Assembly (NCBI GenBank): GCA_027482225.1 | Contig: JAIXWD010000007.1 | Coordinates: 391,514-455,513 of the forward strand | Length of the DNA: 64,000 nucleotides | From: Bacteroidota bacterium | GTDB taxonomy: Bacteria; Bacteroidota; Bacteroidia; UKL13-3 | Reading direction: 5' to 3' | Shown here: positions 24,628 to 32,518 of the stretch, piece by piece | Layout of the letters: every line of letters begins with the position of its first letter | Position numbering within the stretch: position 1 is the first letter of the stretch | Made by a program: the position numbers and the translations under genes | Notes under the pieces: model-generated | Databases searched by the model: none | Seen by the model: the letters and a program-made list of their open reading frames with translations, nothing else | Told to the model about the DNA's origin: nothing

Positions 24628-25974
24628 TTAAAATCCTTTTCTTTTTGCACGGTTACGCAATACATTTCGGTTTACAGATTGTGTTTTACCTCCTGATTTT
24701 TTGTATGCACCACCTAAATTTACTTTTTTGTTTTTATCTTTTTTCTCATGGAATGAAGCGCCTCTTTCTTCAACAACTTTAACCGATTTTAAGTAGTTTT
24801 TTTCTCTAAGTTTAGGCTTCTCATCATCGCTCATTATTTTAGAAAGCGCTACCTCTTGCGGAAAATCAAGGATGGTAAGTTTTTTATTCATTACCTCTTC
24901 AATTTCAACCAAATATTCTTCTTCGGTGGCATTCATAAATGTAATGGCTGTTCCATCTTTACCAATACGACCGGTTCTACCAATACGATGTAAATAATCA
25001 TTGGGGTTATCGGGGGTATCGAAATTAATAACATGCGTTACATCCACTACATCTAAACCACGAGCGGCCACATCTGTTGCTACTAAAATTCTTATTTCAT
25101 TCTCGGAAAACTGTCTTAATGCTTCAAAACGCTGTGTTTGTGGCTTGCGCGAGTGTAATATACCAATGTTACTAGCAAAGTTTTGGTGTAACATGTCAAA
25201 CAATTTATCGGCATTTTTAATTTTTGATGTAAACACCAATACCTTACCTAACGTTTCATCTGTTTGAAGTAAATGGGTTAATAAATTAACCTTAGTGCCA
25301 AAATTAGGTACGAAGTAACCCAATTGAATAATTTTCTCAAGGGGCGTTCCGTGTGCTGCCACTTCTACCTTTACGGGGTTATTAAAAAATTCGGTAAACA
25401 GCTTTTCTACCTCTTCGGTAAGTGTAGCCGAAAACAAAATATTTTGTCGTTTAGGTGGCAAATAATCCATAATGGCATTAAGCTGTGCCCTAAATTCTTG
25501 TTCCAGCATTTCATCCACCTCATCAATAACCAACCTTTGTATACTGGTTAATTTAATAGCGCCAATACTGGCCAAATCAATTAACCTTCCGGGGGTAGAT
25601 ACCAGCACATCTAAACCAGCAAAAACCATTGCTTTTTGTTTATTGATGTTACCACCACCATACATGGCTCCTACCCTTACGCTCATGTATTTGGTTAAAC
25701 GATTTACCTCGCCATAAACCTGTAATACCAACTCGCGGGTTGGCACAATAATGAGCACACGCGGATGGCGTTGTTCAGAAAATTTTAATTGCCTTAAAAT
25801 GGGTAATAAATAAGCAAAGGTTTTACCTGTTCCGGTTTGTGCTATTGCAACCACATCGCGCCCCGACATTACTACCGGGAATGCCTCAATTTGCACAGGA
25901 GTTGGATGTATGTATTCCAAATCTTCCAATGCCTTTAGCAGTGGGTTGTTAATGTTTAAGTCTTTAAAATTCAT
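24628..25974 (-). CDS. DEAD-box RNA helicase
   Basis: 448 residues with a complete helicase core. Q motif near residue 24 (P-T-P-V-Q-I-E-A-F-P), Walker A A-Q-T-G-T-G-K-T, P-T-R-E-L, S-T-P-G-R-L, motif III S-A-T, A-T-D-V-A-A-R-G-L-D and H-R-I-G-R-T-G-R. Motif II reads D-E-V-D rather than D-E-A-D. The basic C-terminal tail (about 380-448, rich in Lys, Arg, Asn and Gly) is typical of cold-shock and ribosome-assembly helicases. It is followed by the LOG gene with a 5-base gap. Which E. coli paralogue it corresponds to (RhlE, DeaD) cannot be settled here. Confidence 0.93.
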   Translation of the reverse strand: MNFKDLNINNPLLKALEDLEYIHPTPVQIEAFPVVMSGRDVVAIAQTGTGKTFAYLLPILRQLKFSEQRHPRVLIIVPTRELVLQVYGEVNRLTKYMSVRVGAMYGGGNINKQKAMVFAGLDVLVSTPGRLIDLASIGAIKLTSIQRLVIDEVDEMLEQEFRAQLNAIMDYLPPKRQNILFSATLTEEVEKLFTEFFNNPVKVEVAAHGTPLEKIIQLGYFVPNFGTKVNLLTHLLQTDETLGKVLVFTSKIKNADKLFDMLHQNFASNIGILHSRKPQTQRFEALRQFSENEIRILVATDVAARGLDVVDVTHVINFDTPDNPNDYLHRIGRTGRIGKDGTAITFMNATEEEYLVEIEEVMNKKLTILDFPQEVALSKIMSDDEKPKLREKNYLKSVKVVEERGASFHEKKDKNKKVNLGGAYKKSGGKTQSVNRNVLRNRAKRKGF

Positions 25975-26041
25975 ATTTTATGTCCGGTTACGGTAATTTG
26001 CTTTTGAGTTGATTGGTATTAAAAAATCAAACTAAAAACTG

Positions 26042-28363
26042 TTATGCGTTTATTTTAAGTTTAGCAAATTTAAGCACCAACATTTTTTTGCCTTGTGCGC
26101 CAAAATCAATTTGTGCTTTGCGGTTATCGCCTGCTCCTTCCATTACAATTACAATACCTTTACCAAAACGTTGGTGTTCTACATTCATACCAACAGCAAG
26201 CAACGAAGTATCATCACCCACAAAATCAGTATCTATAGATGCAGGTTGTGATACGGCCTTGTTAATGGGTTTAAAGTTTTTAGGAACAGTAACCGTTGGC
26301 TGCGCAACGTTAGGTTTGTTGGCTCGGGTTGATTCAGTTAACTTCTTAGTGTAACTGCTCATTTGGTATGGTTTGCGTTGCTCTGTTGCTGGTTGATTGT
26401 TGTTGTATAATCCTTCAACAATTAAATATTGAGGATCTATTTCTTGCAAAAACCTGCTTGGTTCGCATTGAATCATGGAACCAAATTTAAACCTTGATGT
26501 AGCAAATGATAAAGTAAGTTTTTTCTCGGCACGGGTTAATGCCACATAAAACAAACGCCTTTCCTCTTCCAAATCTTGTCGGCTATTTAAGCTAAGTTGA
26601 GAAGGAAATAAATTTTCTTCTAAACCTACAATATACACGTTAGTAAACTCCAATCCTTTGCTTCCGTGTATGGTCATCATAACAACTTTATCATTGTCAT
26701 CATCATTTCCTCTATCCGCATCGGTTAGTAGGGCAATGTCTTGCATGTAATCGGGTAAGGTATTTCCACGAAGCACGGCATCATCATCAGCAACTTCTTC
26801 AATACTAAACTCTTTTATACCATTTAATAGCTCTTCTATGTTTTCGTAACGCGCAATTCCTTCCACTGTTTTATCATCATACAAGGACTTTAACAACCCG
26901 GTTTGTTTGGCCACATGCATGGCTAAATCGTACGCAGGTTTTGCCAACATGGTTTGGAAACTGCGAATCATTAATACAAAATCGGTTAATAAATTAGCTG
27001 ATTTTAAACCAAAATAATGTGCATTCTCCATAATCTCGAACCAAGATTTATTATGTTCTGATGCAAGAATGGTAAGTTGGTCGAGCGTGGTTTTACCTAT
27101 ACCACGAGTAGGATAATTAATAACACGTTTTAAAGCTTCTTCATCGCTGGGGTTAATAATTAAACGGAAGTATGCCAACAAATCTTTTATCTCTTTGCGT
27201 TGGTAAAACGATAATCCACCATAAATTTTATATGGAATATTCATCTTACGAAGGGCTTCTTCTAAACTACGACTTTGTGCGTTGGTTCGATATAAAATAG
27301 CAAAATCTTTGTTGTTCAGGTGTTGGTTCATTTTATCCTGAAAAATAGCTGATGCCACCATCTTGCCTTCTTCATTATCTGTTAATGCGCGGAAAACACG
27401 AATACGATCACCCAATTCATTTTGCGTAAATACCTTTTTCTCTATTTGCTCTTTATTTTGTTTGATGATGGAGTTGGCCGCATTAACAATGGTTTTGGTA
27501 CTGCGGTAATTTTCTTCCAACTTAAACACTTTGGTATCTGGAAAATCTTTGTGAAAGTTTAAAATATTTTTAATAGTAGCCCCACGAAACGCGTAAATAC
27601 TTTGTGCATCATCGCCCACAACAGCAATATTTTGGTAAACGTTAGACAACATTCTGATAATGGAATATTGTGCATGGTTGGTATCCTGAAACTCATCAAC
27701 CATAACATACTTAAACATGTGTTGGTATTTATTTAACACATCTGGGTAGTTGTGCAGTAACTCGTGTGTTTTTAGCAACAAATCATCAAAATCCATAGCA
27801 CTTGCCCTAAAGCAACGTTGTTCGTATGTGGCATAAATAGCCCCAAAATGCGGGCGACCTGTGCTTTCATCAAAGGAGACATTTTCAGGATCTTGGTTGT
27901 ATGCAGCTGCTTTAATTAATGCATTTTTTGCTGCAGAAATGCGTCCTAAAATTTGTGCTGGTTTGTACATTTTGTCATCCAACTTCAATTCGGCCACAAT
28001 AGATTTTATTAAACTTTTGGCATCATCACTATCATAAATAGTAAAGTTGCGTGGGTAACCAACCTTCTCACTTTCAATGCGTAATATACGGGCAAAAATA
28101 CTGTGAAAAGTACCCATCCAAAGGTTTTTGGCTTCGGCACCAACCACACTAACAATGCGCTCGCGCATTTCTTTACTGGCTTTATTGGTAAAGGTTAAAG
28201 CTAAAATATTAAAGGCATCAACGCCTTGCTCTAACATATATGCTATACGATAAGTAAGTACCCTAGTTTTGCCCGACCCTGCTCCTGCAACTATCATCAC
28301 AGGTCCATCTATTTGCTGAACAGCCGCGCGTTGCGGTTCATTTAATTGATCTAAATAATTCAC
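26042..28363 (-). CDS. UvrD/PcrA-type DNA helicase
   Basis: About 773 residues of an SF1A helicase. Motifs in order: L-N-E-P-Q-R-A-A-V, A-G-A-G-S-G-K-T, D-E-F-Q-D-T-N, V-V-G-D-D-A-Q-S-I-Y-A-F-R-G-A, L-E-E-N-Y-R-S-T, M-T-I-H-G-S-K-G-L-E-F and V-A-L-T-R-A-E-K-K-L. A C-terminal Tudor-like PcrA domain follows (E-H-Q-R-F-G-K-G-I-V). It unwinds DNA in nucleotide excision repair, mismatch repair or replication restart. I choose the GTG at 28363 (M-N-Y-L-D-Q-L-N); the alternative is a TTG five codons upstream. A TACTTTTA box lies directly before it. Confidence 0.93.
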   Translation of the reverse strand: MNYLDQLNEPQRAAVQQIDGPVMIVAGAGSGKTRVLTYRIAYMLEQGVDAFNILALTFTNKASKEMRERIVSVVGAEAKNLWMGTFHSIFARILRIESEKVGYPRNFTIYDSDDAKSLIKSIVAELKLDDKMYKPAQILGRISAAKNALIKAAAYNQDPENVSFDESTGRPHFGAIYATYEQRCFRASAMDFDDLLLKTHELLHNYPDVLNKYQHMFKYVMVDEFQDTNHAQYSIIRMLSNVYQNIAVVGDDAQSIYAFRGATIKNILNFHKDFPDTKVFKLEENYRSTKTIVNAANSIIKQNKEQIEKKVFTQNELGDRIRVFRALTDNEEGKMVASAIFQDKMNQHLNNKDFAILYRTNAQSRSLEEALRKMNIPYKIYGGLSFYQRKEIKDLLAYFRLIINPSDEEALKRVINYPTRGIGKTTLDQLTILASEHNKSWFEIMENAHYFGLKSANLLTDFVLMIRSFQTMLAKPAYDLAMHVAKQTGLLKSLYDDKTVEGIARYENIEELLNGIKEFSIEEVADDDAVLRGNTLPDYMQDIALLTDADRGNDDDNDKVVMMTIHGSKGLEFTNVYIVGLEENLFPSQLSLNSRQDLEEERRLFYVALTRAEKKLTLSFATSRFKFGSMIQCEPSRFLQEIDPQYLIVEGLYNNNQPATEQRKPYQMSSYTKKLTESTRANKPNVAQPTVTVPKNFKPINKAVSQPASIDTDFVGDDTSLLAVGMNVEHQRFGKGIVIVMEGAGDNRKAQIDFGAQGKKMLVLKFAKLKINA

Positions 28364-28409
28364 GTGGTAAAAGTACAATAAATTACGCTATGCCATATGG
28401 TAAAATATG

Positions 28410-28443
28410 AACAAAAAGCCGAATACGTTAAAGGTATTCGACT
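28410..28443 (-). terminator. Terminator of the DUF3078 gene
   Basis: CGAATAC (28420-28426) pairs with GTATTCG (28434-28440), with extended partial pairing outside. On the minus strand a T5 run follows the stem. Confidence 0.7.
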
Positions 28444-28468
28444 TTCAATAAAAGTGCCATGTAAATAC

Positions 28469-29383
28469 TTACTTGGTATTACTAAAAGTATACATCACCC
28501 CTAGCGATATAACCTGAGAATATTGAATGTCTTTGTCTTGATCAAAATCGTATAACAATACGCCATTTAAATTGGTGCTGATGTACTTATTTACCTTGGC
28601 AGTAATATTTACATCTAAACGACTAACAATGTATTGAGTATTTAACCTTTCATAATCAAGCAAACCCATGTAACGGGCTTTAATGTTTACATTTTTCATC
28701 ACCTCTTTGTCAAAATTTAATACGGTTTGAAAAATAATTTGGTTGCGCATATTCTCGCCACGTTTTACACCATAAAGTTCGTTAAATTCTTTAGCAGTTG
28801 GGCTATAGTTATTGTAAAGTTGTTGGTCGGTAACAAAGGTTTGACGCAATGCACCTAAACCAAATTGTGCACTAAAATAGTTGATGGGTTTATATTCAAA
28901 TCCAAGCGCTTCTGTTAAATAACCAGGAGCTAAAAAAGCTGAAATACGTTTTGATTGCTCAACTCCATTCACCAATTTGTATTCAAAACCTGCATCAAAC
29001 TGGCTCATAAAATTTAACGAGGCAAATAAATTCCAGTGGTTTGAAATTTTATGTGAGAACTTAGAATCGAAAAATATACGATCCGCATTTTTTCTAAGGT
29101 CTTGTCCTTCGTTTTTAACAGTACCATAAAGCAACTGTAAATCGTTGGTCCATTCATTTAATTTGGTTTTACGAACAGCCTTTGCATTTAAAAACGTACC
29201 CAACGAAATAGAGTTAACACCCCCAGCTTTCCAGTTTCCGCTATAACTAGCCTGGGTAATATTTAGTCCTGTTTCAAGATTGGTTTTCCATTTAGAAACG
29301 GGTTTTGGCTTGCTAGCTGTATCTGTTTGAGCCAATAAAAAAATGGGTGTAAAAACAATGAGCAGTAAAAAAAATGTTCTCAT
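28469..29383 (-). CDS. DUF3078 family secreted protein
   Basis: 304 residues with a signal peptide (about 1-19, FLLAQ). The segment N-I-T-Q-A-S-Y-S-G-N-W-K-A-G-G-V-N-S and the following strands are characteristic of DUF3078, a Bacteroidota family. The sequence alternates polar and hydrophobic residues up to a C-terminal Y-T-F-S strand and is probably an outer-membrane beta barrel. The function is not established. Its start is 17 bases after the cysteine desulfurase stop on the minus strand, so the two could share a transcript. Confidence 0.85.
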   Translation of the reverse strand: MRTFFLLLIVFTPIFLLAQTDTASKPKPVSKWKTNLETGLNITQASYSGNWKAGGVNSISLGTFLNAKAVRKTKLNEWTNDLQLLYGTVKNEGQDLRKNADRIFFDSKFSHKISNHWNLFASLNFMSQFDAGFEYKLVNGVEQSKRISAFLAPGYLTEALGFEYKPINYFSAQFGLGALRQTFVTDQQLYNNYSPTAKEFNELYGVKRGENMRNQIIFQTVLNFDKEVMKNVNIKARYMGLLDYERLNTQYIVSRLDVNITAKVNKYISTNLNGVLLYDFDQDKDIQYSQVISLGVMYTFSNTK

Positions 29384-29399
29384 AAAAGTAGGTTAAAAG

Positions 29400-30545
29400 C
29401 TATGCATTTGCTGATTCAACCAGCTTCAACATCACTTTCAACCTTTCAATAACATAATCTACTTCTGCTGTGGTGTTTCTGCTACCAAAGGAAAAACGAA
29501 CTGCTGCGCGTTCTCTATTTGCACCAATTGCTTTTAGCACATGCGATCCCACATCACTTCCGCTGCTGCATGCACTACCGCCTGATGCACAAATGCCATC
29601 AATATCTAACTTAAACAATAACATTTCGCCAACAGGGCTAGGTGGAAATGATACATTTAAAACGGTATAAGACGAAGTACCTTCGGCATCACCATTAAAT
29701 GCTATTCCAGGAATATTTTCTTTTAATTGGGCTATGAAATAGTTTTTTAATTCTTGCAAACGCTTTTTGTCTTCCTCCATGTGAGCTAAACTTAACTCCA
29801 ATGCTTTAGCCAAACCCACTATACCATATACGTTTTCGGTTCCACCACGCATGTTACGCTCTTGTGCACCACCCGTAATAAACGGATGTAACTTAACATT
29901 GCTGTTAATATAAATAAAACCAACACCCTTAGGACCATTAAACTTGTGCGCACCTGCTGCAATAAAATGTACGTTTAACTTACTTAAATCTAAAGGTTGA
30001 TGACCAACAGTTTGAACCGTATCTGAGTGAAACAAGGCATTATATGATTTACATAAGTTACCTATTTGTTCCAAATCAATCATATTACCCAATTCGTTGT
30101 TGCTGTGCATTAAACTAACAAGTGCATTGGTGTTATTTTTTAACAACTCCTCTAAATGTGCCACATCTACATGTCCGTTTGGGGTAAGGTTAACCAAATG
30201 CATGTTAATTTTACCTTGATGGGCCAATTCTTCAACAGTATGCAAAACAGCATGATGTTCAATGGCTGAGGTAATGATATTTTTAACACCTAAAGATTCA
30301 ACAGATTGCCTAATGGCCATATTATCGGCCTCAGTACCACCAGAAGTAAAACAAATTTCGCCAGGTGTGCATCCCATTAATTTGGCAACGGTTCTGCGGG
30401 CATCTTCAACCAAGGTCTTTACTTCCCTACCTTGGGCATGTATTGATGATGGATTTCCGTAATTGTGCAACATCATATCGGCCATAACTTTTACCACCTC
30501 AGGGTGCATGGGGGTTGTTGCTGCGTTGTCGAAATATACTTTCAT
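29400..30545 (-). CDS. Cysteine desulfurase (NifS/IscS family)
   Basis: 381 residues of a fold-type I PLP enzyme. N-terminal Y-F-D-N-A-A-T-T, F-T-S-G-G-T-E-A-D-N, H-S-D-T-V-Q-T-V-G-H, PLP lysine in A-A-G-A-H-K-F-N-G-P-K-G, and catalytic cysteine in S-G-G-S-A-C-S-S-G-S are all present. It moves sulfur from cysteine to Fe-S assembly or tRNA thiolation. No iscU or other Fe-S genes adjoin, so which pathway it serves is unresolved. The motif S-A-C-S-S-G-S with a long loop suggests the IscS/NifS group rather than SufS. Confidence 0.93.
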   Translation of the reverse strand: MKVYFDNAATTPMHPEVVKVMADMMLHNYGNPSSIHAQGREVKTLVEDARRTVAKLMGCTPGEICFTSGGTEADNMAIRQSVESLGVKNIITSAIEHHAVLHTVEELAHQGKINMHLVNLTPNGHVDVAHLEELLKNNTNALVSLMHSNNELGNMIDLEQIGNLCKSYNALFHSDTVQTVGHQPLDLSKLNVHFIAAGAHKFNGPKGVGFIYINSNVKLHPFITGGAQERNMRGGTENVYGIVGLAKALELSLAHMEEDKKRLQELKNYFIAQLKENIPGIAFNGDAEGTSSYTVLNVSFPPSPVGEMLLFKLDIDGICASGGSACSSGSDVGSHVLKAIGANRERAAVRFSFGSRNTTAEVDYVIERLKVMLKLVESANA

Positions 30546-30666
30546 TGGTTAAATTAATTTAATACGAATGGATAAAAATAGTTAAAATTAAACAAATACA
30601 TGTTGAACTCTTCTACAAATATAAGATGCCTATTTAATTTTATTACACACAAAGCCCACACTATAA

Positions 30667-30685
30667 TTTGTATATGCTACTTTTG
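30667..30685 (+). promoter_or_regulatory. Predicted promoter overlapping the lipoprotein start region
   Basis: TACTTTTG (30678-30685) fits TAnnTTTG and ends six bases before the ATG at 30692. A TTTG at 30667-30670 is closer than the usual -33 distance. Transcription would begin almost at the start codon. Confidence 0.45.
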
Positions 30686-30691
30686 CAATTA

Positions 30692-31450
30692 ATGAAACAA
30701 AATGTATTATTAGTTACAATGAGTTTAAGTTTGCTTTTGGGATGCGTATCAAAAAACAAGTTTACCCAAAGCCAAACAGAAATTACACGCTTAAAAAGTG
30801 ATAGTACCTTGTTAGAAAAACGAATTACGCAGTACCAAAACGAAAATGCACATTTACAAACATTGAGTGCAACCATCGAGCAGGCACTAAACATTCGTTT
30901 ACAAGAAAAAGAAGACTCGTTATATTTTAAAGAAAAACTGTTAAAAGACCGCGAATACAGCCTTAGAGACATGAAAGCGCGCAAAGAAGAAGAACAAGAA
31001 GCCTTTTATAGCCTATCGCGTAAAATATTTACTTCGTTTACTGATTATGATGCAAGCACATTAACTACCAAAACCAATTGTACACAAGCGGTAGTGATGG
31101 TAAATGATAAAAAAATGTTTGTTGGCAATAGTTTAAAAGCAGAATACTTGGCCACAGAAATAAACAACAAAGCAGCTGGGTTATTAGAAAAACATCCCGA
31201 CTTAATGCTTACCATTGTTTGTTATGTTGATAGCAGCATGCAAATAGCGGCTAAAGAAGACCTTTGGAATTTAGCTTCTTTAAGGGCTAATACCCTGTCT
31301 AAATTACTTATATCAAACCATAAAAACCTTGCATTAAGGGTAAAAAGTGCCACTGGCTTACCAAACAACAACCAAACTGTAAAATACCAGGCTTATTATA
31401 CTGAGTACCAGTTTGTGTCTGGTTTAACGCCTTGTATCCCTGTAAAATAA
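30692..31450 (+). CDS. Lipoprotein with coiled coil and degenerate OmpA-like tail
   Basis: 252 residues from ATG 30692. A lipoprotein signal peptide (M-K-Q-N-V-L-L..., lipobox L-L-L-G-C) is followed by a coiled coil (about 30-110, Leu/Glu/Lys heptads) and a compact C-terminal domain. That domain (T-I-V-C-Y-V-D-S-S-M..., L-A-S-L-R-A-N-T-L-S-K-L-L) resembles the peptidoglycan-binding OmpA fold, but without its usual Asp and Arg signature, so I call it degenerate. It probably sits at the outer membrane facing the periplasm. Upstream start codons at 30668-30676 would overlap the promoter box. Confidence 0.7.
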   Translation: MKQNVLLVTMSLSLLLGCVSKNKFTQSQTEITRLKSDSTLLEKRITQYQNENAHLQTLSATIEQALNIRLQEKEDSLYFKEKLLKDREYSLRDMKARKEEEQEAFYSLSRKIFTSFTDYDASTLTTKTNCTQAVVMVNDKKMFVGNSLKAEYLATEINNKAAGLLEKHPDLMLTIVCYVDSSMQIAAKEDLWNLASLRANTLSKLLISNHKNLALRVKSATGLPNNNQTVKYQAYYTEYQFVSGLTPCIPVK

Positions 31451-31683
31451 TATTGATTATTAGAACAAGATATCATTCAACAAGATGGTGTTGTTAAACT
31501 TGTTTATGTTTTGACTTACCTTAAATTATGCAACATTGCATAGGGATGTGCTTTTACAACACAAAATAAAATAATGACAGCAAAAGCCTCAATGCTAAAA
31601 ACTGCTATGTAATACTGGTATTTGATGTGTAATTTGTAGCTAACTAATTTATGGTATGCTGTTAGCGATAAATTGATAGGTAA

Positions 31684-32487
31684 TTAATTCCAAATTGGAA
31701 TCTCGTAATCGCCATTAACATCGGTAAGTACCTCGGCAAATGTAGGAGTAACTAAAATAGTATGCTCAAATTGTGCAGATAGCTTTCCATCAATTGTACG
31801 GGCTGTCCAACCATCGTTTTTATCAACCTTGGCGCGTGCTTTACCTGCATTTATCATGGGTTCGATGGTAAATATCATACCAGGTTGCATAACAGGCCCT
31901 GTATTTGCATCAGCAATATGGCTCACTTCAGGTTCTTCATGAAACTTCAATCCAACTCCATGTCCACAAAACTCATATACGGTGCTGTAACCATGCTTTA
32001 CTGCATGTTTGTTAATTACATATCCAATATCGCCAATACGTTTGCCGGGTGTACATTGTTCAATACCCAAACGCAAACATTCTTTGGTTACATCTATTAA
32101 CTTTTTGGCATGTTCGGTTACCTCTCCAATGGTAAACATTGAGCTTGTATCACCGTAATAACCATTTAAAATAGGTGTTACATCTACATTTAAAATATCT
32201 CCATCACGTATTTCTAACGTACCCGGAATACCATGACAAATTACATCGTTAACCGAAATACAACTGGCTTTGGTGTATCCGTGGTAACCAATAGTTGCAG
32301 GTATTGCACCATGATCGCGCATAAACTGCTCGGCCAAATCATTTATATAACCGGTTGTTACACCGGCTTTAATATATGAAGCAACTGCTTTTAGGGTTTG
32401 ACCTGCAAGTTTGCTGGCTTTACGTATGCCTTCAATTTGTTCAGGTGTTTTTATAATTATTTTCGACTTGGTATCTCTAAATGCCAT
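31684..32487 (-). CDS. map: Type I methionine aminopeptidase
   Basis: 267 residues. The metal ligands are visible as D-V-T and D-T-S-S-M-F around residues 99-113, His in G-H-G-V-G, and Glu in F-T-I-E-P-M and Q-F-E-H-T. It removes the initiator methionine from new proteins and is essential in most bacteria. There is no N-terminal extension beyond about 10 residues. The gene lies just downstream of valS, 32 bases after its stop, possibly on the same transcript. The region to its right (31451-31683) holds no feature I can identify. Confidence 0.95.
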   Translation of the reverse strand: MAFRDTKSKIIIKTPEQIEGIRKASKLAGQTLKAVASYIKAGVTTGYINDLAEQFMRDHGAIPATIGYHGYTKASCISVNDVICHGIPGTLEIRDGDILNVDVTPILNGYYGDTSSMFTIGEVTEHAKKLIDVTKECLRLGIEQCTPGKRIGDIGYVINKHAVKHGYSTVYEFCGHGVGLKFHEEPEVSHIADANTGPVMQPGMIFTIEPMINAGKARAKVDKNDGWTARTIDGKLSAQFEHTILVTPTFAEVLTDVNGDYEIPIWN

Positions 32488-32518
32488 TTTTTACTTTTTA
32501 TGTTAAGGCCGATAAATT

